DNA from: Vibrio sp. CB1-14
GTDB lineage: Bacteria > Pseudomonadota > Gammaproteobacteria > Enterobacterales > Vibrionaceae
DNA length: 64,000 bases
Assembly: GCF_040412085.2 (NCBI RefSeq)
Contig: NZ_CP115920.1
Span: 3,433,893-3,497,892, forward strand
Direction of reading: 5' to 3'
Both the position numbers and the translations under genes were made by a program. The stretch's first letter is position 1, and every line of letters starts with the position of its first letter. The notes below the pieces were generated by a model. That model had not been told where the DNA came from and did no database searches. It saw only the letters and a list, made by a program, of their open reading frames with translations. This document shows positions 36,440-46,805 of this stretch, piece by piece.

Positions 36440-38773
36440 ATGAGCCAAGCTATCTGTCAACTGATTGCTAAAGAGCTGAACGTCAGTCACAAGCAAGTTG
36501 AAGCCGCCGTTACCCTAATTGATGACGGTAACACAGTTCCATTTATCGCTCGCTATCGAAAAGAGGTCACTGGGGGGCTGGATGATACTCAACTTCGCAC
36601 CTTAGACTCGCGTTTAAGCTACCTGCGTGAATTGGACGACCGACGTCAGACGATTCTGAAATCCATCGACGATCAGGGCAAGCTTACAGCAGAGCTGCGC
36701 AGTGAAATTGAGAATGCGGACAACAAAACTCGTCTTGAAGATCTGTACCTACCTTACAAACCTAAACGTCGCACCAAAGGTCAAATTGCTATTGAGGCCG
36801 GCCTTGAGCCTCTAGCCGACTTGTTGTGGACAAATCCAAGCAATGAACCTGAAACTGCTGCGTCGAGTTACATCGACAGTGAAAAAGGCATTGCCGACAG
36901 CAAAGCGGCTTTGGATGGCGCGCGTGCCATCATTATGGAGCGCATCGCAGAAGATGCCGACCTACTCGAAAAAGTGCGTCAATACCTAAATCGCCACGCT
37001 GAACTGCGCTCACGCGTTGTGACTGGCAAAGAGCAAGACGGTGAAAAGTTCAAAGACTACTTTGAACACGATGAGGCAATGAGCAAAGTGCCGTCTCACC
37101 GTGCACTGGCGATGCTTCGCGGCCGTAATGAAGGCTTCTTGCAGCTATCGGTTAACGCCGACCCTGCCAACGAAGAAAACGCTCGTGAGTCCTACTGCGA
37201 AACTCTGATTGCTGAGCACTACGGCATTCATCTTAGCCAGGCACCGGCAGATGCATGGCGCAAACAAGTCATCAGCTGGGCATGGCGCATTAAAGTCTCC
37301 ATGCACATGGAAACCGAACTGATGGGCGCACTCAAAGAGCGCTCTGAAGTCGACGCGATTACGGTATTTGCCACCAACTTGAAAGATCTGTTGATGGCCG
37401 CGCCCGCCGGTCCAAAAGCCACGCTTGGCCTCGACCCAGGTCTGCGCACCGGTTGTAAGGTCGCGGTGGTAGATGCCACTGGTAAAGTGCTCGCAACCGA
37501 CACCATTTACCCGCATGTTCCTCAAAAACAGTACGACAAAGCCGCCCATGCAGTGGATAAATTAGTTCGCCAATTTAACGTCGATTTGATTGCCATCGGT
37601 AACGGCACGGCATCGCGCGAGACCGATAGTTTTGCAGCAGATGTCATCAAACGCGGTAACTTAAAAGTGCAGAAGATCATCGTCAGTGAAGCCGGCGCGT
37701 CTGTGTATTCAGCATCTGAACTGGCAGCAAAAGAGTTCCCAAATATGGACGTATCCCTGCGCGGTGCGGTTTCTATTGCGAGACGTTTGCAAGATCCACT
37801 GGCGGAGCTTGTGAAGATCGACCCTAAATCCATCGGTGTGGGTCAGTATCAGCATGATGTAAGCCAGACCATGCTGGCTAAGCGTCTCGATGCCGTTGTG
37901 GAAGACTGTGTAAACGCTGTCGGTGTTGATGTAAACACCGCTTCTGCTGCGCTACTAACTCGTGTCGCGGGCTTATCTTCCACGCTGGCACAAAACATTG
38001 TCGACTACCGTGATGAAAACGGTCGCTTCGAAGCTCGTACCACACTTAAAAAAGTGGCGCGACTTGGCCCTAAAGCGTTTGAGCAGTGTGCTGGATTCCT
38101 ACGTATCATGGATGGTAAGAACCCGCTTGATGCATCAGCCGTGCACCCAGAAGCTTACCCTGTGGTCAAAACCATTGCGGAGAAAACCGGTCGCGCAATG
38201 AAATCTATCATCGGTGACAGCAGCTTCCTTCGCACCGTCAATGCGGTTGATTACACCGATGAGACCTTCGGTCTACCAACGGTCACCGACATCATCCGAG
38301 AGCTAGATAAGCCTGGTCGAGACCCTCGCCCAGAGTTTAAAACGGCAACCTTCGCTGAAGGTGTCAACACTATCAACGATCTTGAGCCAGGCATGGTTCT
38401 CGAAGGCGTCGTTTCGAATGTGGCTAACTTCGGTGCGTTTGTGGATATCGGTGTTCACCAAGATGGTTTAGTGCACATCTCTGCGCTAACTGACAAGTTT
38501 GTCGCTGACCCGCGTGAAGTGGTGAAAGCCGGTGATATCGTAAAAGTGAAAGTCATGGAAGTGGATGCAGGCCGCAAGCGTATTGGTTTATCAATGCGCC
38601 TCAACGATGAACCTGGTGCGGATAACCGCCCCGCTCGTTCAAACAAACCCGCCCGTGGCAACCAGCGTGACAATCAGTGTGGCGGTCAACGTCAACGTTC
38701 AAATCACCAAGAAACAGGCAGCAGTGCGATGGGTGGGGCATTCGCTGCCGCCTTCGCGAAAGCGAAAAAGTAA
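36440..38773 (+). CDS. tex: RNA-binding transcription accessory protein Tex
   Basis: Tex is a large cytoplasmic nucleic-acid-binding protein linked to transcription and RNA metabolism, related to eukaryotic Spt6. The 777-aa product starts [20 protein letters not shown] and shows [22 protein letters not shown]. It also has a YqgF-like RNase H fold ([18 protein letters not shown]), a helix-hairpin-helix region ([18 protein letters not shown]), and a C-terminal S1 domain ([20 protein letters not shown]). A basic, Arg/Asn/Gln-rich tail of about 50 residues follows. ATG 36440 is preferred, since the upstream 33 codons have no similarity to Tex. A perfect 16-bp terminator stem follows. Confidence 0.95.
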   Translation: MSQAICQLIAKELNVSHKQVEAAVTLIDDGNTVPFIARYRKEVTGGLDDTQLRTLDSRLSYLRELDDRRQTILKSIDDQGKLTAELRSEIENADNKTRLEDLYLPYKPKRRTKGQIAIEAGLEPLADLLWTNPSNEPETAASSYIDSEKGIADSKAALDGARAIIMERIAEDADLLEKVRQYLNRHAELRSRVVTGKEQDGEKFKDYFEHDEAMSKVPSHRALAMLRGRNEGFLQLSVNADPANEENARESYCETLIAEHYGIHLSQAPADAWRKQVISWAWRIKVSMHMETELMGALKERSEVDAITVFATNLKDLLMAAPAGPKATLGLDPGLRTGCKVAVVDATGKVLATDTIYPHVPQKQYDKAAHAVDKLVRQFNVDLIAIGNGTASRETDSFAADVIKRGNLKVQKIIVSEAGASVYSASELAAKEFPNMDVSLRGAVSIARRLQDPLAELVKIDPKSIGVGQYQHDVSQTMLAKRLDAVVEDCVNAVGVDVNTASAALLTRVAGLSSTLAQNIVDYRDENGRFEARTTLKKVARLGPKAFEQCAGFLRIMDGKNPLDASAVHPEAYPVVKTIAEKTGRAMKSIIGDSSFLRTVNAVDYTDETFGLPTVTDIIRELDKPGRDPRPEFKTATFAEGVNTINDLEPGMVLEGVVSNVANFGAFVDIGVHQDGLVHISALTDKFVADPREVVKAGDIVKVKVMEVDAGRKRIGLSMRLNDEPGADNRPARSNKPARGNQRDNQCGGQRQRSNHQETGSSAMGGAFAAAFAKAKK

Positions 38774-38783
38774 CCTGCCCAAA

Positions 38784-38820
38784 AAAGCAAAAAGAGCACC
38801 TTGAGTGCTCTTTTTGCTTT
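38784..38820. terminator. Terminator after tex (bidirectional)
   Basis: AAAGCAAAAAGAGCAC (38784-38799) pairs perfectly with GTGCTCTTTTTGCTTT (38805-38820) around CTTGA. It can also serve the convergent 38834-39283 gene. Confidence 0.9.
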
Positions 38821-38833
38821 CTAATAGTAAGCG

Positions 38834-39283
38834 TTATCCAACGGCAATAATATCCGAGGGCGTATTCGGTGCCACCGAGTGTCCATAGTGATAGCGAATC
38901 ACCGTACGTCGCTTGGCCATTTTTCCTGCCATCAACGCTTCTTGAAGCACTTTGGCAGGCAAGCGAAAACGCATCGCATATCCCTTACCTTGAGACTGAC
39001 TGTAACTGCTCAGTGACAGCAAATAAAACAGGCGCTCAATCGGGTCTTCACGTTCGAGGGACGCTTCTTCAGCATCATAGTCTGGATGCTCAGCAGGATC
39101 CCATGCCGAACGTTTACGGCGTTTTTCTTCCTCATTAATTCGGCGCTCAGCATTCGTCCTTGCCAGTTCAACCGTAGGCACGATCGGTTCACGCACTTTG
39201 TTGTCACGCGCCGCCTGCTCAGTTTGTGGATTGACCGACGGGGCTATAACTGGGGCACTAACACTGTTGGGCGACACTATCAT
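38834..39283 (-). CDS. Uncharacterised 149-aa protein
   Basis: I do not recognise a functional family. The N-terminal 25 residues are Ser/Pro/Ala-rich and look disordered (MIVSPNSVSAPVIAPSVNPQ). A strongly charged middle follows (NAERRINEEEKRRKRSAW, then DPAEHPDYDAEEASLERED). The C-terminal half is more regular, with IERLFYLLSLSSYSQSQGKG and RFRLPAKVLQEALMAGKMAK, ending RYHYGHSVAPNTPSDIIAVG. There is no signal peptide or membrane segment. It stands as a single gene between tex and bioH. Codon use resembles its neighbours, so it appears to be a real core gene of Vibrio. Annotations such as Lon protease would be unsupported. Confidence 0.7.
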   Translation of the reverse strand: MIVSPNSVSAPVIAPSVNPQTEQAARDNKVREPIVPTVELARTNAERRINEEEKRRKRSAWDPAEHPDYDAEEASLEREDPIERLFYLLSLSSYSQSQGKGYAMRFRLPAKVLQEALMAGKMAKRRTVIRYHYGHSVAPNTPSDIIAVG

Positions 39284-39417
39284 AGGTCACGCTCCTCTGC
39301 TGTGAGTGATTTTCGCCAAACCTCAACAACTAACCTAGACCGACGAGCAATCTATCTATTAGATTATCGGAAAAACAGTGCCAACCTTTACCTATTTGTG
39401 CAAAAAAACCGCAAAAA

Positions 39418-40188
39418 TTAGCGATCTAACTCACGAACCCGCGCGATAAATTCAGCGGTTTCAGTAATAAAGGGAGCGTGGGAAGACGCGGTAAAAATAT
39501 GACTTTGATGAGCCTCCATCTGTCTATCTAACAAACTGGCGACTCGCACCGGCACCAAACCGTCTAAGCGCCCATACCAGCGATGCACAGGCATGGTTAG
39601 CGCAGCAAGCTCACTGCGGTAATCAAGTTTATCTAACCACTGTAAACCTAACATCAATGCATCGGGGCAAGGCATAGGCCTAGAAAGCACCGCTTGTTTG
39701 AGTTGCTTAATATCTTGGCGTGCACTTGGACTACCCATGGCTTGCAGCGCCATAAAACGCTCAATCGTCACCGTGAAATTATCACTGAGCTGAGTCATAA
39801 ACGCCGCGAGTACGTCTTGTTTAATCCCGCGCCACCCCTCTCCTTGGGAAAATTTTGGTGAACTCGCCAAGGTAACTAACTGACTGACACGCGCTGGATA
39901 CTCATGGGCAATGTGTGTCGCAATCAACCCACCTAGTGACCAGCCAAGCCAAATGGCACGCTCTGGTGCTTCTGCTAGCAATGCGTTCACCAGCTCAGTC
40001 AAAGATTCGTAGCCAATTTGATGACTGTAGCCATAGCCAGGTAAATCAACCGTATGCACGGTGAAGTGCTCAGCCAGCTCACTAACGCATGCAGACCATA
40101 CCGCGCCGTTCATGCCCCAACCGTGTACTAGCACCAAATCAGGTCCTTGCCCTTCCACCTGCCAATGTACTTTTGCCGAACTGCTCAC
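39418..40188 (-). CDS. bioH: Pimeloyl-[acyl-carrier protein] methyl ester esterase
   Basis: BioH removes the methyl group from pimeloyl-ACP methyl ester, completing the pimelate moiety for biotin synthesis. The 256-aa alpha/beta hydrolase has LVHGWGMNGAVW (oxyanion region), the nucleophile elbow GWSLGG with Ser84, the acid in YGRLDGLVP (about Asp209) and the base in SSHAPFITE (about His237). Length matches E. coli BioH (256). It is divergent from the comF/gntX-type gene and then nfuA, the same neighbourhood as in E. coli. The other bio genes are not in the window. Confidence 0.95.
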   Translation of the reverse strand: MSSSAKVHWQVEGQGPDLVLVHGWGMNGAVWSACVSELAEHFTVHTVDLPGYGYSHQIGYESLTELVNALLAEAPERAIWLGWSLGGLIATHIAHEYPARVSQLVTLASSPKFSQGEGWRGIKQDVLAAFMTQLSDNFTVTIERFMALQAMGSPSARQDIKQLKQAVLSRPMPCPDALMLGLQWLDKLDYRSELAALTMPVHRWYGRLDGLVPVRVASLLDRQMEAHQSHIFTASSHAPFITETAEFIARVRELDR

Positions 40189-40270
40189 ACGATCTCCTAC
40201 TGATTTGGTTCTTTTTCTGCTTCGAATTGTTCCATGCTAATAGGATTCCTTTACACGTCAACTCAGACCA

Positions 40271-40954
40271 ATGCGATTTTTATCTCGGCTACCAAAACAA
40301 TGTCATGTCTGCGGATTCACCATTAACCGCTCTCTTGGTCACAATCTATGGTGTGAGCACTGCCAGTCATTGTTTAACTTTGAACGTCATCGCTGCAGAC
40401 GCTGTGGCCTGACTATGGACAATACCGCCGAGATCTGCGGCACATGCCTCACCACACCGCCTCCGTGGCAAACGCTGATTTGTCTTGGCGATTACCGGCC
40501 ACCTCTATCATCTTTTATCCAGCGCATAAAACAACATAGGGAGCCTTGGTTATTGCCACCGCTGAGTAAATTGCTCGCAGAACGTATCAACGATGAACCC
40601 GCACCACTGCTGATTTGTGTCCCGACGCTGCTTCATGTCGAATTAAAACGAGGCTTTAACCTTAGTGAGCTTCTGATGCTGCAACTCGCACAGCAGTTGC
40701 CAGAGGTCGAAACCGCAGACAGCGTTTTTCGCAAACACCACCACACCGCAACTCAAAAAAACCTGAATCGGCAACAAAGACTGGAGAATGTACGCCAAGC
40801 GTTCTCTCTCCAACAAAGACCAACATCAAAACACGTCGCCATTATTGATGATGTGGTCACAACCGGCGCAACCGTTCGGCATCTGAGTGAATTATTACTT
40901 GAAGTGAACGTAGAAAAAATCGATATTTATTGTTTATGCCGTACCCCAAAGTAA
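40271..40954 (+). CDS. ComF/GntX family phosphoribosyltransferase-like protein
   Basis: The 227-aa protein starts with a zinc-ribbon-like Cys set (CHVCG, CEHC, CRRCG, CGTC within the first 60 residues). It ends with a phosphoribosyltransferase domain whose PRPP loop is [14 protein letters not shown] near residue 195. ComF of naturally competent bacteria helps take DNA across the inner membrane; the E. coli relative is GntX/YhgH. Vibrio species are chitin-induced natural transformers and need ComF, so this gene is a good candidate. ATG 40271 has no strong ribosome site. It is divergent from bioH with an 82-base gap. Confidence 0.87.
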   Translation: MRFLSRLPKQCHVCGFTINRSLGHNLWCEHCQSLFNFERHRCRRCGLTMDNTAEICGTCLTTPPPWQTLICLGDYRPPLSSFIQRIKQHREPWLLPPLSKLLAERINDEPAPLLICVPTLLHVELKRGFNLSELLMLQLAQQLPEVETADSVFRKHHHTATQKNLNRQQRLENVRQAFSLQQRPTSKHVAIIDDVVTTGATVRHLSELLLEVNVEKIDIYCLCRTPK

Positions 40955-41070
40955 GCCCACTGCTGGGTTATCAGCCAGATTGCGCAGAGGATGTGCAAAA
41001 TTTTTTGGCATCTACTCGTGACAAGAGTAGAATGGGGGCAATAACCTACAATCTTACTCAGGTATTCGTC

Positions 41071-41658
41071 GTGTCAAATCCAATTACTATTACAGAAAGT
41101 GCTCAAAGCCACTTCGCTAAACTGCTGGCTCAACAGCCAGAGGGAACGAACATCCGTGTTTTTGTCGTTAACCCAGGCACTCAAAACGCTGAGTGTGGTG
41201 TGTCTTACTGCCCACCAGAAGCGGTTGAGTCGAACGACACCGAATTCAAGTATGAAATACTATCAGCCTACGTTGATGAGCTATCTCTACCATTTCTAGA
41301 AGATGCAGAGATCGACTTCGTTACCGACAAAATGGGTTCACAGCTAACGCTAAAAGCGCCAAACGCAAAAATGCGTAAAGTTTCCGATGATGCGCCACTG
41401 ATGGAGCGTGTTGAGTACGCTATCCAAACTCAGGTTAACCCTCAGCTAGCGGGTCACGGTGGTCACGTAAGTTTGATGGAAATTACTGAAGAAGGGATCG
41501 CTATCGTCCAATTCGGCGGTGGCTGTAACGGTTGCTCAATGGTGGATGTAACACTAAAAGAAGGCATCGAGAAACAGCTTCTTCAAGAATTCTCTGGTGA
41601 GCTAACCGCAGTCAGAGATATGACAGAGCACGATCGCGGCGAGCATTCTTACTACTAG
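41071..41658 (+). CDS. nfuA: Fe/S biogenesis protein NfuA
   Basis: NfuA carries a [4Fe-4S] cluster and hands it to apo-proteins, especially under oxidative stress. It has an N-terminal degenerate A-type domain ([38 protein letters not shown]) and a C-terminal Nfu domain with the cluster-binding [21 protein letters not shown] 41071 is chosen. The frame stays open upstream to 40930, but homology to E. coli NfuA (191 aa) begins just after VSNPITIT, giving 195 residues. It is close to the comF/gntX gene, as in E. coli. Confidence 0.94.
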   Translation: MSNPITITESAQSHFAKLLAQQPEGTNIRVFVVNPGTQNAECGVSYCPPEAVESNDTEFKYEILSAYVDELSLPFLEDAEIDFVTDKMGSQLTLKAPNAKMRKVSDDAPLMERVEYAIQTQVNPQLAGHGGHVSLMEITEEGIAIVQFGGGCNGCSMVDVTLKEGIEKQLLQEFSGELTAVRDMTEHDRGEHSYY

Positions 41659-41693
41659 CAAGGATGGCTCATTGCCAAATTTGTTTTCGAATC

Positions 41694-41725
41694 GAGCGCC
41701 AAGGTAAACCTTTGCGCTCTTTTTT
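41694..41725 (+). terminator. Terminator of nfuA
   Basis: GAGCGC (41694-41699) pairs with GCGCTC (41714-41719). Inside it AAGGT pairs with ACCTT, with one mismatch between the tiers. Six T follow. Confidence 0.88.
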
Positions 41726-41857
41726 AGCACTACCATTTGGCGCGCGTCCAAATCCTATATATATTGATCACTAACTACTATTCGAGTGCCAAGTGCTTAA
41801 TGTTTCAAACGATCAAGCGTTTCAGAAAACACTGGCACCCAGCGGAGGAGAACGCCC

Positions 41858-42415
41858 ATGCCATCCAAAAAAGGACCTGAGATCTTAGCCCAAAAGACAG
41901 TAGCTGAATCTAGGCTATTTAAAATTGAGGCTTTAGACTTAGCGTTTTCGAACGGCGAAAAGCGCACGTATGAGCGCATGAAACCGAGTGGTCGCAATGC
42001 GGTCATGATGGTGCCGATCACTGAGCATGGGGATATCTTGCTGGTTCGCGAATATGCAGCAGGCACCGAGCGCTACGAACTGGGTTTTCCAAAAGGACTC
42101 ATCGATCTAGGCGAGAGTGCTGAGCAAGCGGCGGTACGTGAACTCAAAGAAGAAATTGGTTTTGGCGCCAACACGCTAACACCACTCAAAGAGGTGATTC
42201 TCGCGCCATCGTACTTCTCCAGTCGCATGACTTTGTTTGTTGCTCAAGACCTCTATCCAGAGCAACTCGAAGGGGACGAACCAGAGCCTCTAGAAATCGT
42301 GAAATGGCCATTGGCACAAGCCGATGAGCTACTTACTCATCTCGACTTCTCAGAAGCACGCAGTATTACCGCATTGCTACTAATGCTAAGAATGAAGTCA
42401 GAGTTGGGGTTATAA
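41858..42415 (+). CDS. nudE: ADP compounds hydrolase NudE
   Basis: NudE is a Nudix hydrolase that splits ADP-ribose, NADH and diadenosine polyphosphates. The 185-aa protein carries the Nudix box GLIDLGESAEQAAVRELKEE within the pattern G-x5-E-x7-REUxEE, and a close match to E. coli NudE in LFKIEALDLAFSNGEKRTYE and LAPSYFSSRMTLFVAQDLYP. It is followed after one base by cysQ; both work on adenosine phosphates. Confidence 0.95.
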   Translation: MPSKKGPEILAQKTVAESRLFKIEALDLAFSNGEKRTYERMKPSGRNAVMMVPITEHGDILLVREYAAGTERYELGFPKGLIDLGESAEQAAVRELKEEIGFGANTLTPLKEVILAPSYFSSRMTLFVAQDLYPEQLEGDEPEPLEIVKWPLAQADELLTHLDFSEARSITALLLMLRMKSELGL

Positions 42416-42416
42416 C

Positions 42417-43244
42417 GTGGCAACAAGACATTTAGATTTATCGCATCACCTTCCTGCTGTCATCGACATCGCGCGTCAGGCTGGCCAGCTTATTCTCGAC
42501 ATCTATGAGAACAAAGACTACGAAGCCTTTATCAAGGATGACGAAACCCCAGTGACCAGCGCTGACTTAGCTGCGCATAAACTGATTATGGAAAAGCTCT
42601 CTGAGCTGACGCCAGATATCCCTGTTTTGTCTGAAGAAGCAGCGGATATTAGTTTAGAGCAGCGCTCACAATGGAGCACTTATTGGCTAGTAGACCCGCT
42701 TGATGGCACTCAAGAGTTCATCGCCCGCAGCGGCGACTTTGCGACCATCATTGCATTAGTGAGCAACAACAAGCCAATCATGGGAGTCGTGTACGCACCG
42801 GTGTCCGGCGTGACCTATCACGCTTATGAAGGCAAAGGGGCATGGAAAATTCCAAGCCTAGGAGAAAGCCTGCGCATCAAAATACTCAAACATGAGATGC
42901 CACAGCAATCTATCGCTATTGCCATTAGCCGCCGTCAGAATATCAATCGCATCACAAAGCGAATGAGCTCTGCCTGGAACTATGACTTAGTGCCTCTTGG
43001 TTCTGCCGCGCTCAAAGCCTGCTTGGTCGCGGAAGGCGCTGTCGATTGCTATCTGCGCCTAGGACCCACTGGCGAGTGGGACACAGCGGCGACACAATGC
43101 ATTGTTGAAGAAGCCGGTGGTACCATTGTTGATACCGAGCTAGAGCCACTCTCTTACAACGAGCGCGAAACACTCGAGAACCCTAATTTTATTGTGATTG
43201 GTGATCGAGATCTGCCGTGGGATCAGATCCTAGTACAAAGCTAA
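42417..43244 (+). CDS. cysQ: 3'(2'),5'-bisphosphate nucleotidase CysQ
   Basis: CysQ hydrolyses 3'-phosphoadenosine 5'-phosphate (PAP) to AMP and phosphate, clearing a by-product of sulfate assimilation. The 275-aa inositol-monophosphatase-fold enzyme has the metal-binding motif VDPLDGTQEFIARSGDFAT near residue 95, LSEEAADI with the Glu ligand, and the C-terminal GEWDTAATQCIVEEAGG. The start is GTG at 42417, directly after the nudE stop, so the genes are likely translationally linked. Confidence 0.94.
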   Translation: MATRHLDLSHHLPAVIDIARQAGQLILDIYENKDYEAFIKDDETPVTSADLAAHKLIMEKLSELTPDIPVLSEEAADISLEQRSQWSTYWLVDPLDGTQEFIARSGDFATIIALVSNNKPIMGVVYAPVSGVTYHAYEGKGAWKIPSLGESLRIKILKHEMPQQSIAIAISRRQNINRITKRMSSAWNYDLVPLGSAALKACLVAEGAVDCYLRLGPTGEWDTAATQCIVEEAGGTIVDTELEPLSYNERETLENPNFIVIGDRDLPWDQILVQS

Positions 43245-43268
43245 CACGTCGCTGTAAACCACTCAAAT

Positions 43269-43299
43269 ACAGAAAAGGAGGCTTAGCCTCCTTTTCTGT
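43269..43299. terminator. Bidirectional terminator, cysQ / gspN
   Basis: ACAGAAAAGGAGGC (43269-43282) pairs perfectly with GCCTCCTTTTCTGT (43286-43299). It lies between convergent cysQ and the type II secretion operon and can end both transcripts. Confidence 0.87.
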
Positions 43300-43315
43300 T
43301 TAAACTAGCGCTCGC

Positions 43316-44077
43316 TTAAAAGCGCCCTTGATAATTAAACGAATACCGTCCTTCGCCATCTGGATTGCCAAGCCATTTCAACTGCTGACGCATGTTAGTC
43401 GGAAACTCAGATTCAGGCTTAAACCACGCCTGTGATTGATACTGTCTATTCGGCGTTACACTCGCAGAGAACTCACTCGACACCTGATTACTGTTTTGGC
43501 TACCCGCAGCTGAAAGCACACTGTCGTCACAAGATAAGTCTACAATTGTCGGCCCCAGTCCTAAGCTACCGATAGGCGACTCAATGTACCCAGCATTCCA
43601 CGACAAACTCCCGTCACCACTGCCACACCATGGCGATGCATAATTGAGAGACTTAATGGCAAGCTCTAACTGCCCCCCCGCTTTAATCGGCACTGGAATA
43701 GGCGCGTACTGAACCACGGTATCTGCAGGTATTGAAGCAAGAACATTCTCAAGGTAAGCACCAGACATGCTCACACCAAAATTTCCCCGCCCCGATAAAC
43801 CCAACGAGCTGCCGCGACCAAAGCGTAATGAATACTCCGGAGAGAGCGTCATAAGACTAGACCAACTAAACTGCCATGACACATCACCAATGGAATATTG
43901 CTGGAATCGAACATTCTGCGCATTGCCCTGCCAAATAGTGCCTGTAGTGCCATTCAGAGCGAGCTCTCTAGGCATAGGGGCATAGCTCATCACAACACTG
44001 GCAGGCAGGTGGTAAATCGCGCTAACGGCAAAAACTGTGGTACACAATAAGCTGTATTTGATGACTTTTTTTACCAC
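43316..44077 (-). CDS. gspN: Type II secretion system protein N
   Basis: GspN (EpsN) is a bitopic inner-membrane protein found in some type II secretion operons, including Vibrio and Klebsiella; it is often dispensable. The 253-aa product has one N-terminal membrane anchor (SLLCTTVFAVSAIYHLPASV) and a periplasmic part with LNGTTGTIWQGNAQNV and RGNFGVSMSG. These match the GspN family, which resembles AsmA-like beta structures. It is the last gene of the operon, directly abutting gspM. Confidence 0.88.
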   Translation of the reverse strand: MVKKVIKYSLLCTTVFAVSAIYHLPASVVMSYAPMPRELALNGTTGTIWQGNAQNVRFQQYSIGDVSWQFSWSSLMTLSPEYSLRFGRGSSLGLSGRGNFGVSMSGAYLENVLASIPADTVVQYAPIPVPIKAGGQLELAIKSLNYASPWCGSGDGSLSWNAGYIESPIGSLGLGPTIVDLSCDDSVLSAAGSQNSNQVSSEFSASVTPNRQYQSQAWFKPESEFPTNMRQQLKWLGNPDGEGRYSFNYQGRF

Positions 44078-44572
44078 TTAGCCACCTCTTTTAAATTGCA
44101 ATCGGTTGACGTCAATAACGCCATTTTTATCGGTCTTGTCGATATCCAGGATCTCAACCGTCACACCGTGATTGTCTTGTAAGTAAAACAGCCAATTAAC
44201 AAAGAACTCAAACGGAATCGGCTTAATCCATACCTGCAACTGATCGTTGCGTGGTTGCATACGAATGAGTTCAATACTGAATCGATTGGTCGACGAGGTA
44301 ATCACGCGGTTAAGCGGATCCTTAGAGACAACCACCCCACCCGCTTGTCTCTGCTGAGATATATCATCCGCTTTTTGCTTCACCCATGTAAGCAGTTGCC
44401 TCTCCGACTGGATACGCGACTGCGCAAGCTCAGTACGCTGAGCAAAAGGGGCTAAGATTCCCCAATAAACAATGCCAAGCAAGATCACCAGTGAGCAAGC
44501 CACGACCAGTCGCTGCTCTCGCTGGCTGATACTCAGCCACCAGCTTTGTAGGTTCAGTAATAATCCTTTCAT
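44078..44572 (-). CDS. gspM: Type II secretion system protein M
   Basis: GspM (EpsM) is a bitopic inner-membrane protein that pairs with GspL in the assembly platform. The 164-aa product has a short cytoplasmic N-terminus, one membrane segment (VVACSLVILLGIVYWGILAPF) and a periplasmic ferredoxin-like domain. Similarity is modest but length, topology and position between gspL and gspN are as expected. It starts six bases after gspL ends. Confidence 0.9.
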   Translation of the reverse strand: MKGLLLNLQSWWLSISQREQRLVVACSLVILLGIVYWGILAPFAQRTELAQSRIQSERQLLTWVKQKADDISQQRQAGGVVVSKDPLNRVITSSTNRFSIELIRMQPRNDQLQVWIKPIPFEFFVNWLFYLQDNHGVTVEILDIDKTDKNGVIDVNRLQFKRGG

Positions 44573-44578
44573 TACACT

Positions 44579-45811
44579 CTACTTCTTCTTAAGTACAAAG
44601 TTACCCATGACCACCTCGCCGTTACGGTTAAGTGGCCCTTGGGATACTTCAAATTGCGTTTCTAACTTCACTCGCGCCGCCTCGAAACTGTCAAAGTCGC
44701 GACTGGTGACATTCATGCGAACTTCATTACGGTTGCCATCGAAAGTAAAACTCTGCACTTGCATGCCATTCACTTGCCCTACCGTGTCGGGAAGTTTCGA
44801 CAGCCACTCCAACACAGAGGCACTCGACAGGTCACTGCCTCCCAAGCTCTTCAGCTCATCATCCAGCTGGCGCTTAAGGTAGCTCACCGTAGGGATACGC
44901 TTTTTGTCTGGCAGAACCGCTCGGAAAATTCGTTCGCTTTCGGCTCGATAGGCCTCCGCTTGTGCCTCGTATTGATTCACCAGCACCACTTGCTGTGCGA
45001 CTAATGCAACAATAAGCACTGAGGCCGCAATGGCGACTTTCTGCCAAACTTTCCAATGCCTTAAGAACGATGCTTTCGGCTTAAACTCACCGGTCATTAA
45101 GTTAGCACTCGCTTCTACGGTGCCTTTTGAAAGCAGAGCCATCGCAGGCTCTGGCGGCATGCTTTGCCAATCGATATGCAAAGATCGCTCAGCCAGCGAC
45201 TTGGCAACCGGAGAGTAGCTCTCTATCACCACTTTGCTGTCATCGTCACTCGTCGATTGAACCAGGTAGTCGGAATCAATAACCGCATCCATCCAATCCT
45301 CATCGACAACGAGACCGCTTTGATTGCCCGTACGAAACAGCCACTGACCATCGAGATGAATCGCGCTCACATGCTCTGTTTGCGGCAATGCCAAGACATC
45401 GGGGATCACTTTTTTGATTTCTATGCCTTGCTCTGCAAAGCGGTCAATGACATGCGTTAGGTATTGTCGATCCATTGCAGCAATAGAAGCGCGGCCACCT
45501 TGTTTACTGAAAATAGTAAAGTGCAGTTCATCGACATCTTGTGCGATGTCATCTTCGACAATAAACGGCAACATCGACTCAAACTGACGCGCGCCACCTG
45601 CTGGGATCTCGACATCAGCAAAGTGCACATCCTGTCCACTCAGCATCAGCAACGTCACGCGCTGCTGCGCATATTCTTTTATGTCAGCGAGCTGGTCGAG
45701 GTTATTAAGCTCTCCGCTGGCTATCACTTCTTGCTGACTAGTTGACCATACCGCCCAATGTATTTGGCTATCTGGTTGGCTATTCAGGCGAACGGTTAAG
45801 AACTCGCTCAC
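44579..45811 (-). CDS. gspL: Type II secretion system protein L
   Basis: GspL (EpsL) links the secretion ATPase GspE to the inner-membrane platform through its cytoplasmic actin-like domain. The 410-aa product has that domain in residues 1-250, a single membrane segment near 255-275 ([20 protein letters not shown]) and a periplasmic ferredoxin-like domain. The start is taken as GTG 45811 because GGAGG lies five bases before it and the V. cholerae protein begins MSEFLTVRL at this place. The open frame extends four codons further to a TTG. It overlaps the end of gspK by 32 bases. Confidence 0.92.
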   Translation of the reverse strand: MSEFLTVRLNSQPDSQIHWAVWSTSQQEVIASGELNNLDQLADIKEYAQQRVTLLMLSGQDVHFADVEIPAGGARQFESMLPFIVEDDIAQDVDELHFTIFSKQGGRASIAAMDRQYLTHVIDRFAEQGIEIKKVIPDVLALPQTEHVSAIHLDGQWLFRTGNQSGLVVDEDWMDAVIDSDYLVQSTSDDDSKVVIESYSPVAKSLAERSLHIDWQSMPPEPAMALLSKGTVEASANLMTGEFKPKASFLRHWKVWQKVAIAASVLIVALVAQQVVLVNQYEAQAEAYRAESERIFRAVLPDKKRIPTVSYLKRQLDDELKSLGGSDLSSASVLEWLSKLPDTVGQVNGMQVQSFTFDGNRNEVRMNVTSRDFDSFEAARVKLETQFEVSQGPLNRNGEVVMGNFVLKKK

Positions 45812-46805
45812 TAAATCCTCCAAATCGACGACGAACGACCGTCACTTCCTGCCTATCTTGGCTATAAATCAGGCTGCGAAGACGCATCCGCGACTCTCCA
45901 ACAACAACCTGAGTGTCCATTTCAAAATAGGCACTGTCTACAGCAAGGTACTGTTGCGCTTGCTGTTTAGTATTATCATCCACGCTGGCCATCTGCGACT
46001 CAGCGAGAAACTTATCAATTCCGGACCAACCATCAAATGGACGGTTCTCTATCATTTGTCTCGCATTTTCGAGCGAGAGATTCGGCGCAAACAACGCTGA
46101 TAACAGTCCAGCCTGCTCTTCAACCAGCGTATTTACATTGAGGCGCCAATCGCTTGTTGGCAACGCACATACAAGAGGGCTTATACTGAGCATCGCCTCA
46201 CCGCTCATCTGATTAATCGCTCTAAGCTCTGAGCTATCAGCAATCAAACCATTGGCCGCCACATAGGCAGGAGAAAGCGATTCATAGTAGCTGTCTCCGA
46301 CACCGGATACCGAGCGCACACTGGTCTCTTTATTGACAAACTCCCATGTGGAGTCCGCCACCTGCTCTGCTTGGTAGTTTTCGACCCCGCTTTCCTCGAG
46401 CAGCTTTTGGAAAAAGCGCACTAAAAATGGCTTGGTTGCGCTGTTTTGATTAGGCTGTACTGTCGATAAAGCATTAATATTAAAACAGGCCTGCATATCA
46501 CGAATGTAGCCCGTCGCCTCACCATAATCGAGTGGATAAGTACGCTCTTCAATCGCCCAAGGCTGATTGAGGTTGACGCTGTCTTTATTGTCTTTGTAGC
46601 TCTCTTTTATCGCTACTGAAGCCAATGCTTCGACGCCAATCGCATACCAATAAGCTTGCTGATAATTCACCTGATTAGACGCGCGAGTAAATTGACTAAA
46701 TAGGCGCTCCGACATCGTAGCTGCAATAGATACCATAATGGCAAGTAACAGAAGAATCACAATCAAGGCGACCCCTTTTTGGGATTTAACCGTCACTCTT
46801 GTCAT
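45780..46805 (-). CDS. gspK: Type II secretion minor pseudopilin K
   Basis: GspK caps the tip of the pseudopilus with GspI and GspJ. The 341-aa product has a prepilin-like N-terminus ([20 protein letters not shown]) cut after Gly by prepilin peptidase. It lacks the usual Glu at +5, as is typical of GspK. The large globular domain contains the family DxNxLx segment ([10 protein letters not shown]). Its ATG overlaps the gspJ stop as ATGA, and it overlaps gspL at its 3' end, showing tight translational coupling. Confidence 0.94.
   Translation of the reverse strand: MTRVTVKSQKGVALIVILLLLAIMVSIAATMSERLFSQFTRASNQVNYQQAYWYAIGVEALASVAIKESYKDNKDSVNLNQPWAIEERTYPLDYGEATGYIRDMQACFNINALSTVQPNQNSATKPFLVRFFQKLLEESGVENYQAEQVADSTWEFVNKETSVRSVSGVGDSYYESLSPAYVAANGLIADSSELRAINQMSGEAMLSISPLVCALPTSDWRLNVNTLVEEQAGLLSALFAPNLSLENARQMIENRPFDGWSGIDKFLAESQMASVDDNTKQQAQQYLAVDSAYFEMDTQVVVGESRMRLRSLIYSQDRQEVTVVRRRFGGFSERVLNRSPE

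Noticed and set aside
40930..41070. Long N-terminal extension of NfuA
   Set aside because: The residues before VSNPITIT show no similarity to NfuA, and the open frame overlaps the comF/gntX 3' end.
41857..43244. Horizontal acquisition of nudE-cysQ
   Set aside because: Tight spacing and one-base gap looked operon-like and unusual, but both are typical core genes with normal composition.
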